Source: Excoecaria cochinchinensis (Eukaryota; Streptophyta; Magnoliopsida; Malpighiales; Euphorbiaceae). Taken from it: a DNA stretch of 64,000 nucleotides. The stretch covers positions 19,310,501 to 19,374,500 of the forward strand of contig CANTUQ010000073.1 in the NCBI GenBank assembly GCA_947683425.1. The letters run 5' to 3'. Below are positions 20,771-32,859 of the stretch, in pieces. Made by a program: the position numbers and the translations under genes. Each line of letters starts with the position of its first letter. The stretch's first letter is position 1. The notes beneath the pieces are model-generated. The model was not told the DNA's origin. It saw only the letters and a program-made list of their open reading frames with translations, and searched no databases.

Positions 20771-23253
20771 TGTAACACCCCCGCCGCCGCCCCCGTTGGA
20801 AGGGCACCGGCGGTCGCGTTACAACACGACACTCACTCACGACGCGACAAAGCATACAGCGGAAGCATTCAATAATCATATAATAAAATCTTAGAAAGAT
20901 ATAAAATCAATATAAAATCTTGGAAAATATAAAAGGAAACATACTTCATTACATAAATAATCGAATACTAGTTATATACAATGGCCCATAAGATTACATC
21001 TTTAAAATCCTTTACAAAAAGAATTATACAAAAAGAAAAGAAAATTTCAGGAGGAGACAGAAATAATAATAAACTCGACTCCTAAGTGGCCTGCCCGCAG
21101 ATGCACGACTCGAGCACTCTCAAAATCCTTCACGATACCTGCACGGGATAAAAGCCCGTGCTAAGCGATAACGCTTAGTGGGGAGAAACAAACACAACAG
21201 AGCACTAACAAGAAACATGCACTAACAGATATAATTCAATAAGAAATAGAGTTCAGAGATATAAACAAATATAACCAGAATAAATAACACAAGGCACTAA
21301 ATCGTTCACTATTCATGAATCACGCTATGATCAGAACACTCACTTAATCAATACAAGACCATTCACACAATAGCCTGAAATCAATGGTGGAGGATACGAG
21401 AACACGGCACGGGAGACCGAAGCCTCAAAAACACTTTAATACCCGAAGGCAGCGCGGGAGACCGGAGTCTCAAAACATTTTATCACTACACGATTGATGA
21501 CCATCTCGGAGTCGACCGCTTCGCCCAAACGGGGCGGACAGAACAGCTGAACACTAACCCTTCTTAAGCATGCTTAATTATCCTATACCTTGACACTTCA
21601 GGCTCGACAACACAATAATTCACCAGACAATACATAACAAAAACAATATTCAAATTAAAACTCTTATTTAATATAAAGCCACAACAAGGACACTAGCACA
21701 ATAATATCACGAGTCGAAAGCACACACATATTCCATGCAATAGTGAGAAACCGTGCAAAGTGGAACAAAAGAAACACATTCAGAAAACAAGGCAAGCAGG
21801 AAGGGCCTCTGTCGCGATCGCGACAAGTGTCGCGCTCGCGACAGAGCACGGAGTGCTTCCTCGCGAGGTCGCGCCAAAAGGCCTCCTCGCGACGAGGTAC
21901 TCGCGGCAGAACTCGCGGGACCGAGCTCTGTCGCGCTCGCGACAAGCGTCGCGATCGCGACAGAGACCAGTTCTTCCTCCTCGCGCGCACGCTCGGCAGC
22001 ACGCCCGCGCGGAGGTTTCCGCTTCCGAGCTCTCTGTCGCGCTCGCGGCAATGTCGCGATCGCGACAGAGGGCTCTTCAAGAACGAGGGGCCAAATCCAT
22101 CTTCTGTCGCGCTTGCGACAGACGTCGCGATCGCGACAGAACCCAGATTCGCCCAATTCTGCACTTTTCCTACTCTTTCCATACGCAACTCTTCATACAT
22201 GCACACAACATATTCAAAACACCTACCTCTCACCTCCAGCACATCACCGCATCATTCACAAGTCAAATAAACACATTTACACTATAATCAACTATAATTT
22301 CCACTATAACTCACTCACCATCAAACTCAAATACACTAACAGGGCATGCTCAAATTCTGAAGACACATAACATCGCCACAATATCACTTGCACTTCATTA
22401 TAAGTCACTACACAATTTAAACATGCATTCATAAAATACTCAAGATTACACATAACATGCAAACACTAGCTAGAGTTGATCCAAGGAGAAAATAGGGGAG
22501 AAACCACAATCTATAACACAGCTCAAAGAAACTCCCAAACCTGGAAATCGCAGCTTCTAACCGAGCTCCTCACGAGTCCACTTTATCCTTGCCCTTGCTC
22601 TTCCTTCGCTCTTCCGATTCTTGCACAAAAACCCAGCCACAATACACTCAAATTAGACCCAAACACAATCAAAATCCGAAAACAAAGAGCTAGAAACCTC
22701 TAACCAAACTCAACCACTTACCTTCAACACCTCCAGCTCAAACCTTCCAGAAACCCACTCAAAACTCAAAGAAAATGCAAGAGAAAAGAGATGAGAGCAG
22801 CCAAATGGAAGAAGGAGAGAGAGGGAACGGGAAGTGAAGAAGAAAGGGAGAAAATGAGTTAGCTTCCAAGGGAAGCTATGCAAAATCTGCCCCTTCATTC
22901 CCTCTCTCCTACTTTTCATTAATTGCTCACCAACCCTTGCCACTTGTCACAATCTTAAAGAATCAAGCCATCCATCTTAACCAACACCACTCATGGCACC
23001 ATACACTAACCACACACAAACCTTTCTAACACAAATATCTTCCAATGCACCATACACCATACACCACAGTCCACTAACACCCTACAACTATACACTATAA
23101 TCACACACTATTATACCCCTCACCTCACTTAACACTTAATTATTTAATTCCTTAATAACAAATCCCATTTTTCCTTATACCTATATACGAACATACCCTT
23201 ACTATACCGGCTTAAAACACAGATTCCGACCAGGCCCTATTTGGGTTGTTACA
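20771..23253 (-). mobile_element. Solo LTR S2 (2483 bp), minus orientation, TSD GAGAG
   Basis: Flanked by GAGAG at 20766-20770 and 23254-23258, with termini TGTAACACCC and GGTTGTTACA. It splits the RNase H of copia E. Read on the minus strand it resembles the LTR of A: both share a CCCACTAAGCG-TTATCGCTTAGCACGG-type segment (21158-21186 here; 10708-10752 in A) and a GGGGGTGTTACA end. It is thus a related chromovirus family. It contains four palindrome doublets (21807-22141). The long overlapping ORFs of 21664-22370 on both strands come from those palindromes and are not genes. Confidence 0.9.
21807..22141. repeat. Four 39-40-bp palindrome doublets in S2
   Basis: Doublets at 21807-21846, 21926-21965, 22032-22070 and 22102-22141. 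Each is TCTGTCGCG(AT/CT)CGCGACA, a 2-4 base centre, then a second palindrome ending CGCGACAGA, so the whole ~40 bp is also near-palindromic. GC-rich half sites lie between them. On the minus strand a TTTATATTAAAT stretch (21663-21676) follows about 130 bp downstream. Confidence 0.95.
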
Positions 23254-24153
23254 GAGAGGAAATCCACTTCAGGTTTTTTATTCTTGCTTGGCAAGAGTGC
23301 CATCTCATATGAGTAGCAAGAAGTAAACCTGTGTAGCCCTATCAACAATGGAAGCTAAATTTGTCGCTTCCTCAGCTGCAGTATAAGAGACAGTTTGGTT
23401 AAAATGGTTTATGAACCTTTTAAGAGTAACTGACTCAAAGGTACCAGTGACAGTCAGTCGTTGATAGCTTATAGTAGAGTTAAGCATATCGACATTAAGT
23501 ATCAATATACATGAGAGATATTGTTGCACGAGGAGAAGTGAACTTACAATATATTTCTACGCATGCAGATCTGTTGTGTAAACCTGTAATGAGAGATGTG
23601 TTTTGAGAAACACATTAGATCTCGAGGTTTGCGTAGAATTTAATTGGTACTGTTATATTTTAATATAATCTCTTAACGTTATTATTTGTGACTAATAACC
23701 AAAATTCATTGTTGGCAATACATGAGTGTGAATGTTTATGTGTAAACATTTACTGTTATTTGTATGAGATTGAGCATGTCGGATAGAGAAGTAGCCCACT
23801 CACAAGGGTGTTTACCTTAGTTTTGTCAATGAGTTGGCAAAAACTAAGATGAGCCGATTTTTGAATATATAAGAATGCTCGAGAGTCTGTTCAAAATAAA
23901 AGTGTCGTCTTGCAGAAATTATAAGATTTGTCTTGTTAAGGTGCAAGATAAAGACATACATAAGGTTGTATGCTTTGGATTGAGATCTAAATAAGGATTG
24001 CATGGAATCTGATGGTAAGTTAAACATAACCACCATGTTCTGTCTAAAAAGCCAGAAGTAGTTCTTAAATAAGCGGACTAAAGTTGGATGCTTCGATACA
24101 TCGCAACCTTATGCTTCTGTATGGTGTTATATATATACATTTTTAAATGTAAG
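23254..24153 (+). pseudogene. Copia RNase H of E, second part, and 3' sequence
   Basis: Resumes the RNase H directly after S2 (RKSTSGFLFLLGKSAISYE, then a STMEAKF-like segment and a DIKYQY-like segment), ending near 23585. 23586-24153 is non-coding, probably copia 3' untranslated sequence, ending in GTAAG (24149-24153), the left target duplication of element B. Confidence 0.8.
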
Positions 24154-24367
24154 TGTAGACACCGGGTCCCGAGTCGGGTTTAATGTCAAAAAGTGATTTT
24201 GGGTCCTTAGTAATTCCCTCCGAAAAAATAATATATATATATCTAATATAGATTAGGTAGGTAAAATTAGAAATTAATTATTAATGTTCGGTTAATTTAA
24301 TATTGTAAGTTTAATTAGATAATTAAAGTGCATGTAAAATTAAAGTTTGAAGTGTATAATTAATTAG

Positions 24368-24407
<40 letters not shown>

Positions 24408-25226
24408 ATAATTTAAATAGATTAAATGGTGTAATGTTTAATTAATTAGATAAATTATGTATTAAGTAGATTAATTATATCAATGTGTAATGTAATTAAT
24501 ATGTAATGTTTAAATTAATTAATGTGTGTTATTTAATTAAGTTAAAGTAATTAAAAAACTAAAAATGGAGGAAATTACCATTATGACCCAAGAACCAACC
24601 CTAATTTTAGGGTATAAGAAGAAAAGAATGAAGGGAAATGAGGGGGCTCTCTCTTTCGGCAACTAGGGAAAATTAGAAAGAAAAAAAGAAAACTAAGAGC
24701 AAGAGGAGAGGGAGGTCTCGGCTGAGGAACCCAGAAAGACCAAGAAAAAATAGAGAGCAAAAAAATCCAGAAACCAAGGAAAGAAAGGGAAAAAGAAAGT
24801 GCAAAGAAAGGCAAAGAAAGGAAAATCAAAGAATAGAAGTAGAAAGAAGAAGAGAGGAACAGCAGCCACAGACCAAGCGACGCCGGAAAAGAAGAAAAAA
24901 GGGGAAAAGAGAGAGGGAGGAGGCGAGGCCTTCGCCGGCCACACACCGTGCCGGAACGGCACACGCGCCCCACCGGCGTGCTCCCGGAAGCAGGGCGATC
25001 CAGCCGGCACCCACCGGCCTCCATCACTCGCCGCCGTTAGGGAGATCGGAGAAGAAGACCCGCGACGCTCCAAGGCGTTTTCCGGCGAGGTGGCACTTCC
25101 TTCCGGCGCGTGACCAGCTCCGGTGAGCTCCTCGAGCGGCGATCTACCTTCCGGCATAGGTGGTGTCGACCACCTCCCCTCCGGCGAAGCTCCGGCGACC
25201 GGTAAGTCTTTTTTCCCTTTTTTATA

Positions 25227-25279
<53 letters not shown>

Positions 25280-27114
25280 TATATTTATTTATTATTCTGT
25301 TTTAATATTATTATTATTATTATTATTATATATTTTCTATTATTATTATCATTAATATTATTATTGTCTAATTTGTGTATTATTAGTGTTTTGTGTTATG
25401 TTAATATTAATATTATTATTGTTATCTATTTATGTTTATTATTAATTAATATTTTATATTATCATTATATTTATTTAGTATTATTTGTTATTATTAGTGT
25501 TTATTAATATTGAGATTATATTATTGTTATATTTATTTAGTATTATTTGTTATTATTATTGTTTATTATTAATATTGAGACTATATTATTTTATTGTTGA
25601 TATTATGATTATTATGATATTATTATTATTCTATTTTTATATTATTATTATTATTATATATTTATTTATTTTCTGTTTATTAATATTATATTATTATCCC
25701 TTTTTATTTAATTTATTTATTTATTACTAGTATTATTGAGTTATATTATTTTATTGTTGTTATATTACATTATTACTATTATTATTATTGTTAATATTAT
25801 AATTATTATATTTATTTATTCTTATTTAGTTTATGTTTTTATATTATTTATTTTACTAATATTAATTTTATGCTATTGCTATTATTATTATTATTATCAT
25901 TATTTTATCCATTCATAATTACTATCATTATTTTATGTTTATTTATTATTCATTATTATTTTATGACATTATTATTAGCATCATTATTTTTATTGACATT
26001 AGTCATTTTAATCGTCATTTGTGCTTTTATATCCATTAATTCTCAATTTATTTCATTCAATTATTTATTTAATTATCTATTCATTTACTTATCATTTAAT
26101 TTAATCCATTATCAATCTCATCCATTTTCCTCAATTTACTTTATTCAATCATTCATTTGTTTATTTATTTATTCAATTGTTTATTTATTCACGATTAACA
26201 AATATCATTTTTCTATTTTGACTGCAATGCGGGAGGCATGTGGTTTTTCTAAGAAGTATGGTCGGAACAGGTAAATTAGGATGAATTTATTTATTTATTC
26301 GAAAAATATGTAATTACTATTTTATTTCATTTTATGTATTTGTGGTCTGTAATAATAAAATGATTTTCGACCGCTCTTAAAAAGAACCACCACACAAATA
26401 TTTTATACTAAATCGAATATTTGTTAACAAAACTGGACCAACGTCCTCGTTTTCATACCAAACTAAAAGATCTAAACCGATTTGAGAATTCTATACTTTT
26501 TTGTAAAATGAATATTTGGGAACCAACGTTCCCATCTAAATGAATAACCCGTTTTATGCATGTATTGCACTCTTTGCAAAGGGAGTTGTATTTCGCTCCT
26601 TATATTATTGTAATTTATTGCTTTCACTATTTACTTGCCCATTTACGGCTTTCCAAATGTGAATAAATGCGCCTTCGATTAATTGCATCATGTGGAGAGA
26701 GAGCGAATTAATGATAATTAAAATTTGATCATAAAATAATCGAGGTAGAAATAGATGAGAAATCCCGGACCCAGCTCTGGTCTTTGGGCTCAAAGAGGCT
26801 AGAGGTCTACCCTCAAAGACACCTTTTTGTGCCACGAGATTTTAGCGCTAATCCTAGGCTCCTTAGGGCGAGAGGTTTACCTTCCAAGACCCCTCTGGCT
26901 GGTCCAAAATGGATACTAAGCGCAGTCTTAGGCTCTCCGAGGCGAGAGAAACTTTCCCAATGTCCTATTGGGTGGCGACTCCATAAAACCTCCTTGTTGC
27001 CCAACATAGACGCACTTGCGATTTATTGCAAGCTATCAACGGACCCACAAATGCCCCGATCGCCCTCAAGCGGGCGGTCCCATGGGCGGCCGCGGGGATC
27101 CGGCGCGCGTCACT
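24154..27114 (+). repeat. 5' LTR of element B (about 2.96 kb)
   Basis: TGTAGACACC to GCGCGTCACT; the last base differs from the CACA end of the other copies. It contains an AT-rich U3 with an (AT)n run at about 24371-24403, a purine-rich then GC-rich leader (24660-25200), a strong donor-like CCGGTAAGT at 25200, then about 1 kb of ATT-rich DNA. The ORFs in the ATT region and the lysine-rich ORF at 24799-25113 are compositional artefacts in my judgement. Confidence 0.85.
25230..25290. repeat. (ATT)n microsatellite in the LTR of B
   Basis: Uninterrupted TTA units, with further ATT-rich sequence to about 26000. The 3' LTR counterpart (34980-35110) has a different repeat number, as expected for microsatellite slippage after insertion. 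Confidence 0.9.
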
Positions 27115-27115
27115 A

Positions 27116-27133
27116 TGGCGACTCCACTGGGGA
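27116..27133 (+). other. Primer binding site of B
   Basis: TGGCGACTCCACTGGGGA one base after the LTR end. Ogre-type elements are known to use a tRNA-Arg primer with a site of this general form; that match is from memory and should be checked against plant tRNA 3' ends. Confidence 0.65.
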
Positions 27134-27860
27134 CGTTTATGGTTCGAGATTTCAATTTGAAAATACCTCGTTTAACATTTATTATTAAAATTTAATTCAT
27201 AAATTTGCTTTCTCTCAAATTTGCATTTGCATCCCATTAGAGGTTTAGAATATGCTAGTTTGGTCCCTTTATTAGGCCCGGTGCGTTCCTGAAGCACGAC
27301 CCTATTTTCACTCAATTTAGGGAAGTGTTAAGGATAATCACCAGCCCAAGTCTCGTACCATCAAGGTATATCAAATGGTGACCCGATCGGTCGTTACTCT
27401 CGTGATGAGCTAGGCCTATTGGCAGGGACCATGCTTGGGTAGCCCTAAAGTAACATCACCTTTTGACCAAAACTCATGTAATGGCAGTAAAAACTTCCAC
27501 TAGGTGAAATGTACCATAATACTGTGCTTGCTGTATGGATCCTCATGTATTGGGTGAGTCCAGATGTCTCGCTTGGTAACCTAGCCAATGGCTTCCATGC
27601 CCTGGTTGGGTCATGTCGAAATTTTTGGAACGTCTAAATACATGATGATCACTATCCATTCGCTTGTGCATTACTTAAGGGAGGTTATACTGCCGATTTT
27701 TTTCACCGTGCACTATACGCGCCTATTGGGTTCCCTGTTAACCCATGGGTCAACCCCGCCTAGGAAAGAGACCGCACGACCTCGTGTGTGGGGGTAATAA
27801 GGTTGGAAGGTTTTACTTGCTTGCATGTGGTTGTTTATGCTCACGCATTGTATATTATCA
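27134..27860. other. Leader of element B
   Basis: Non-coding sequence between the primer site and the gag-like remnant. Several short ORFs show no recognisable domain. Confidence 0.6.
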
Positions 27861-27891
27861 TCCATGCATTATTCCAACAATTTGAATATTT

Positions 27892-28116
27892 TTGCCATCA
27901 GTTGGGAAAGAAATCAATCCCGAGGACAGAGATTCAAGAAATGAGGAATTGTTGCATCAGAGATTTAAAATGCCTGAGCTACCGAATATGGATGGTATTT
28001 CAGACACTTCTGCCTATATCAAGCAATACGCTTTAGCGACGAAGGGTGCGGGGCTAAGTAGGAAGCAAAAAAGTGGAGTATTCTTGCTTCAATTTAGTAA
28101 GTTCGGCGGTAGATAG
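27892..28116 (+). pseudogene. Gag-like remnant of B
   Basis: A 74-residue open stretch with FKMPELPNMDGISDTSAYIKQ, similar in pattern to the P-x-F-D-G-x-x-D-P-x-x-H-L start of the gag capsid in Tat-type elements. It stops at 28114-28116 and nothing gag- or pol-like follows. It is too short for a firm call. Confidence 0.45.
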
Positions 28117-31100
28117 GTATCATGGGCTGGATAGGAGAGTCAAGGAAGAGCGGAACCTTCTGACTGATGAGTTTATGAGCAATAATAATAAATAAAACAC
28201 ATGCATTTTGTCTCATGTGTAATTCTTTTTATAATCCGTGCACTCTGTATATAAGATTGCCTGTATCATAATCTGTGAATATAAATATAACACGTTTGTC
28301 ATGCATGCACATAATAATGCTTGTCGCAATACATACATATTAACATTCTTTATGACATCAATTGTGCACCATTATCTATATATACAGCATACATCATCGG
28401 ATATACATATTAACATGCATTATAGCAAGTATAGACATACTGTCCCCGTGACACAAAAAAAATGCAAAATAAATAAATAATAATAATATCAAATCAAAAT
28501 AATGCATTCACCATGTGTCATAGCATGTACATATCCGTATGCTCACATTACACATGTACATTAACATTGTGCCCTGGAACATACATATACTGCTGCATGT
28601 CATAGTGTGCACACATTAGCATACTTCATTAGACTAGACATCAAACACAGAAAATACCTTGCATTTTTCACATTGTACACCATATCATGAACATGTACTA
28701 TCATACATGAATTATGTCATGTACATATAATTTCTTCATCATGCATGTTAGTCATTGAATATACCAATGCATGTCTTGCATGCTCATACCATGTAAATAT
28801 GCATATTTTGTGAACGCTATTTGTTTCGTGCAGACACTTTCATTACATACTTTGTATTGCACGCATACTCCGCTCACTGTACACAATCATTCTTATGCTG
28901 TGTCCCATCTCATGTGCATTATCTGTATATGTTTTGCACTTCTATATATGTGAGTTTTGCCATTTCTCGCGAGTCATTGGTGCACATTACCATGCTAGGT
29001 CATCTTCACCTTACATCATGTATTCGTATCTTGTCTAAATCATGCCATGTTCACATGTGCCATATATCATGAACATTTATCCCCATACTGTGCCATAGGT
29101 TGTACTCATGCTTTCATCATATACATGTATATTGCAAAGTTATGCATGCATGCCAATTATCATGCAGTGTTTACACATATTTTTTTCGCAGGTGTTTTAC
29201 ACACACATCTTTGCACATATTTCATGTACGCATTTTTATACAAATATTTTTACACATGTTTCGCACATACAGTTCCTTACACGCATTGTTAATATACATG
29301 ACGCTATTGCATATGCCATTCAATATACATGATTTTTAACGCATAGTTTGTGCATATTCAAAAAAAAAAACAAAAAAAGAGAGTTTTTGTGCCTACACGA
29401 TTTTTGTACATATACATTTTTGATAGAATAAAAATATTTTTGTGTTAAGCTGTATCCTAAAATGCTGACATGTTTGCACCTCATTAAGGTACCTCTAATT
29501 CAAAGTTCGACCCTGCCTAAGTAGTTCTCAACTATGAATGGATTTGATCTTAACTCTAGAAATTTGAGTTTTATTCCACTTCTAATTAAGTAAGGGGTGT
29601 ATATGTTTGGTCTTTAAGAGCTGGATCACGTGAAGATATTTGACCATACCATGTGATTTCTAAATTTCGAGCACTTTTGGCTCGTTTTTGAAAACAAAAC
29701 TGAAAAAACTAGTTGCAATTAGGGGATTGGATGAAAACTCACTAAGAGCACTAAAACCTTTCCGATTACCCGTCAAAGCGACCCCTGGATAATGCTGAAT
29801 CTAGAAAATGATTTAGGCAACTATTTCTTTGTATAGCTCTCTAAATGACCATTTCCTACCCTTATTTTACAATCGCTTGATAGCCCCTTGAGCCTTTATT
29901 TTGGTATGCTAAATGCGTACCGATTTTATTATTACACACGTTAAAACTACCATTCGCCTAAAATGATTTTGGCTTCCCCTTAGAAGAATGGCCGCTCTAG
30001 TAAGGATTGATGTACATTATGATATTTCTTTGAGCTATCAAAACTTGCTCCGGTAAAAGGGAGTTTACACTTCGAGAAGAAAATTTCAATCATCGATAAT
30101 TTTTTGGGGTTACCAAAATTGCCCCGATGAAAATGGATTTATACTTTGGGGAAAAGAGCCTCAATTTTTGACAATTCTTTGAGCTACCAATAATCACCCT
30201 GATAAGGATGGGTTTACCCCTTGAGAAAGATTTTCAATTATCGATAATTTTTGGGCTACACTTTTGGAAAGGGGTTTGAATCATTGATAAACCTTTTGTG
30301 TAGTTAGAGACATGAGCTTGTGAAGAGAAAAACAAAAGAAAAAAAAAACAGAAAAAAAGAAGCAAAAAAAAAAAAAGAAATTGAAGAAAAAAAAAAGAGA
30401 AATTGAAAAAAAATTGAAGAAAAAAAATAGAAGAAAAAAGAAGAAAAAAAAGAAAAATGGTAGGGTCCAAGATAATACCCCTTGATGAGTTTCAATAGCT
30501 ATCTTTTTTAGCTTAATTTTTTATGCTGAGCTTGATGAGATCAAGTATTACCAAATTCAAATTAAGAGTATCTAGATAGTATGCAATTGGGGTTGGGAAT
30601 GGTCCTTCCATCCGTCGAATGAACGTTGCGGCCATTTTTCTCTAGTAACTTGATCCTCCTTTGATAGCCAATTACCCAAGCCTGACATTACAACCAAAGT
30701 AAGACCTATTGATTCTTGGTTTGGCCTTATCTAACTAGCGGAGATGACCTTCTAGTAAGGTTTGGTACGTAGGAAGAGGCGTATGGTGTCTCTTGAGCTT
30801 CAAGCGGGAAGCCACGAGTGCATTTGCATTCGAGTCTCGTCTCGTCTCCAAAGTTGCAACTAGAATTTGCTTTCCAGTGATGAAAAGCTCTATTTTGGCC
30901 TTTGCACATACACACAGAGATCGCATGGTATGCCTCATATTCACATGCTGATTTAGTAAACATCGATACTTACGTGTTTACTTTCTTGCACTTCATTAGG
31001 AATGACTCCCGAATTCTTTTGATGAGATTGAATCAGTTGAGAATGTGGTTCATTCAGTATGCTCAAGGCAGATAGAAACTCGAGTTTGAGGTACCTAATA

Positions 31101-31825
31101 GGTTGCACTCATTTTATAATCTTGGGGTATTTCTTATCACTACCTATGAAAATGATACTTTGCGTACACTCCCAACAATATTCTTTGTACTTATGCTCTC
31201 TGCAAATGTTTTTACACACAATTGTAGCAAATATTTTCAATAAATAGTTTTACATGTACAATTCTTGGTGCATGTCTTTTGGCATAAGAGCTTTAGCGAA
31301 TACATTTCATAAGTGCTTTTGACGCATGTGGCTCTTTATGGGCATATCCTTTGCCAGCATCTTGCATCCACATTTTTCCATTCAATACACATATATGTGA
31401 TTTTTCCTACGTATGTTTCATACACATAGTTGTATGTGCACACATCGCACACACCCAATTCCTTACATAGCTTTCATGTATATAACATATCCCACCTGTC
31501 TTTGCATATGATTTTTTACATCTATGCCGATGAATGACTCTTTACCACATGCATGATCATTTGCATGCATGGTCATTTGCACATAGTTTGCATACATAAT
31601 CCCTTGTATATATTTATCACGCATGAACTTTTGCATGTCTCTCTCATTCATGATCATTTGCAAACATGTTAGAATAATGATTCCTAGTACATGTTCCATA
31701 ATCTTCCACATGGATATAAGCCATTGGCATATATGACATACACATAAGCAGTTCAGGGTCACAGTCCTTTGCATGTCATTTCATAAATGCATAGCCTTTC
31801 ACATGCATTCCATGCATAGACAAGC
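28117..31825. other. Non-coding internal region of element B
   Basis: 28200-29440 is enriched in CATGCA, ACACAT and TACATA words; 31250-31800 is similar. 30310-30465 is an almost pure A/G tract on the plus strand. About 30031-30290 holds three imperfect units of roughly 80 bp containing TCGATAATTTTTTGGG and GCTACCAA-like phrases. No coding domain is recognised; the short ORFs lack supportive motifs. Confidence 0.6.
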
Positions 31826-32350
31826 TAACGTTTCCCAAAGTCCTCTGAGGAGGCAAAATCTTTAAATCCTCTGAAAATAAAATTCTCCAAAGCCTTCTCA
31901 AAAGGCAATTCTCAAGCCCTCTGAAGAAGCGATTCTTAATCAACCAAAATTCTCTTCGGGGGCAAGTCAACCTAAGTCCTCTCAAGAGGCAAAGCAAATC
32001 AACCTAAGTCCTCTCAAGAGGCGATTCTTATCCCTCTGCATACATTTCTCATGCTTGAACATTTGCATGTATAGCTTTTCACATGCATTCCATGCATACA
32101 TGGTGCTCGACACTCCTCTCAAAGTCATTTGAAGAGGCATAAAAAGAAAAAGAATCCTTCAAGTCCTCTGAAGGGGCAAAATTTCTAAGTCCTCTGAAGG
32201 GGCAAAATTTCTAAGTCCTCCTTGGGGGCGAGGAAAAATCTGAGAGCTCTAAGTAGGCAAAATCTCAAAGTCATCTGAGTGGGCAAAATTTTTAAGTCCT
32301 CTGAGGAAGCAAAGATCTCAAAGTCCTCTGAAGAGGCGAAATTTGAAAGC
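31826..32350. repeat. Interspersed AAGTCCTCTGAAGAGGCAAA repeats
   Basis: About a dozen variants of AAGTCCTCTGAAGAGGC spaced 20-60 bp apart, many containing the small inverted repeat CCTCTGAAGAGG. Separate GATCAAAGCCTCCCAGTGAGCATC units follow at 32667-32745. Confidence 0.85.
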
Positions 32351-32859
32351 TTTTTGAGCAGGAAGCAAGCCTATTCCTGCACGCCATGCCGGGGGCAAGC
32401 AGGTAAGTTTTTTCTATCATAAGTTGTACGCTCACACACATCACACAAAGTGTACAAAATCTGAATTCAAATGTATATATATATTTTGCACACATGCTCC
32501 CATACACACAATATTTTGTATATATTGCCATGTACGTGACTCAGAGGAAAGGTCCAAATAGAACCCATGCTTAAAGGTGATCCAAATGATGGGTTCAGCT
32601 CAATGTTGTCAGACACTACCCAGAAAAGCAAGCCTGTCCACGCTGTGCCGGAAGGCAATCAGCGAGCATCAAAGCCTCTCGATCAAAGCCTCCCAGTGAG
32701 CATCAAAGCCTCCCAGTGAGCATCAAAGTCTCCCAGTGAGCGTCAACTGACGACGACCCCAATAGGCAGGTACTACCATAGGTATGTGTCTCTTTTATAA
32801 TTTACCCTACAAATTTGCATTTTCCTTTTTTTTCAGAAAAAAAAGAAAGTTCAAGAAAA

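Noticed and set aside
21664..22370. Long ORFs on both strands rich in SRSRQ, VAIAT and RDRDR, looking like SR proteins.
   Set aside because: They are the six readings of the TCGCGA palindromes in an LTR. Similar readings appear in A and D. No protein gene is supported.
24581..25157. ORFs in the LTR of B and the matching 34286-34907 region (lysine-rich plus strand, hydrophobic minus strand).
   Set aside because: Present in both LTR copies, open on both strands through purine/GC bias, with no domain. Treated as leader sequence.
25160..26274. Hydrophobic ORFs rich in I, L and Y that look like membrane proteins (also 35261-36055 and 8071-8376).
   Set aside because: Translation of ATT-rich microsatellite DNA inside LTRs.
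30234..30495. Phenylalanine-rich minus-strand ORFs suggesting membrane segments.
   Set aside because: They translate the complement of an A/G tract (30310-30465).
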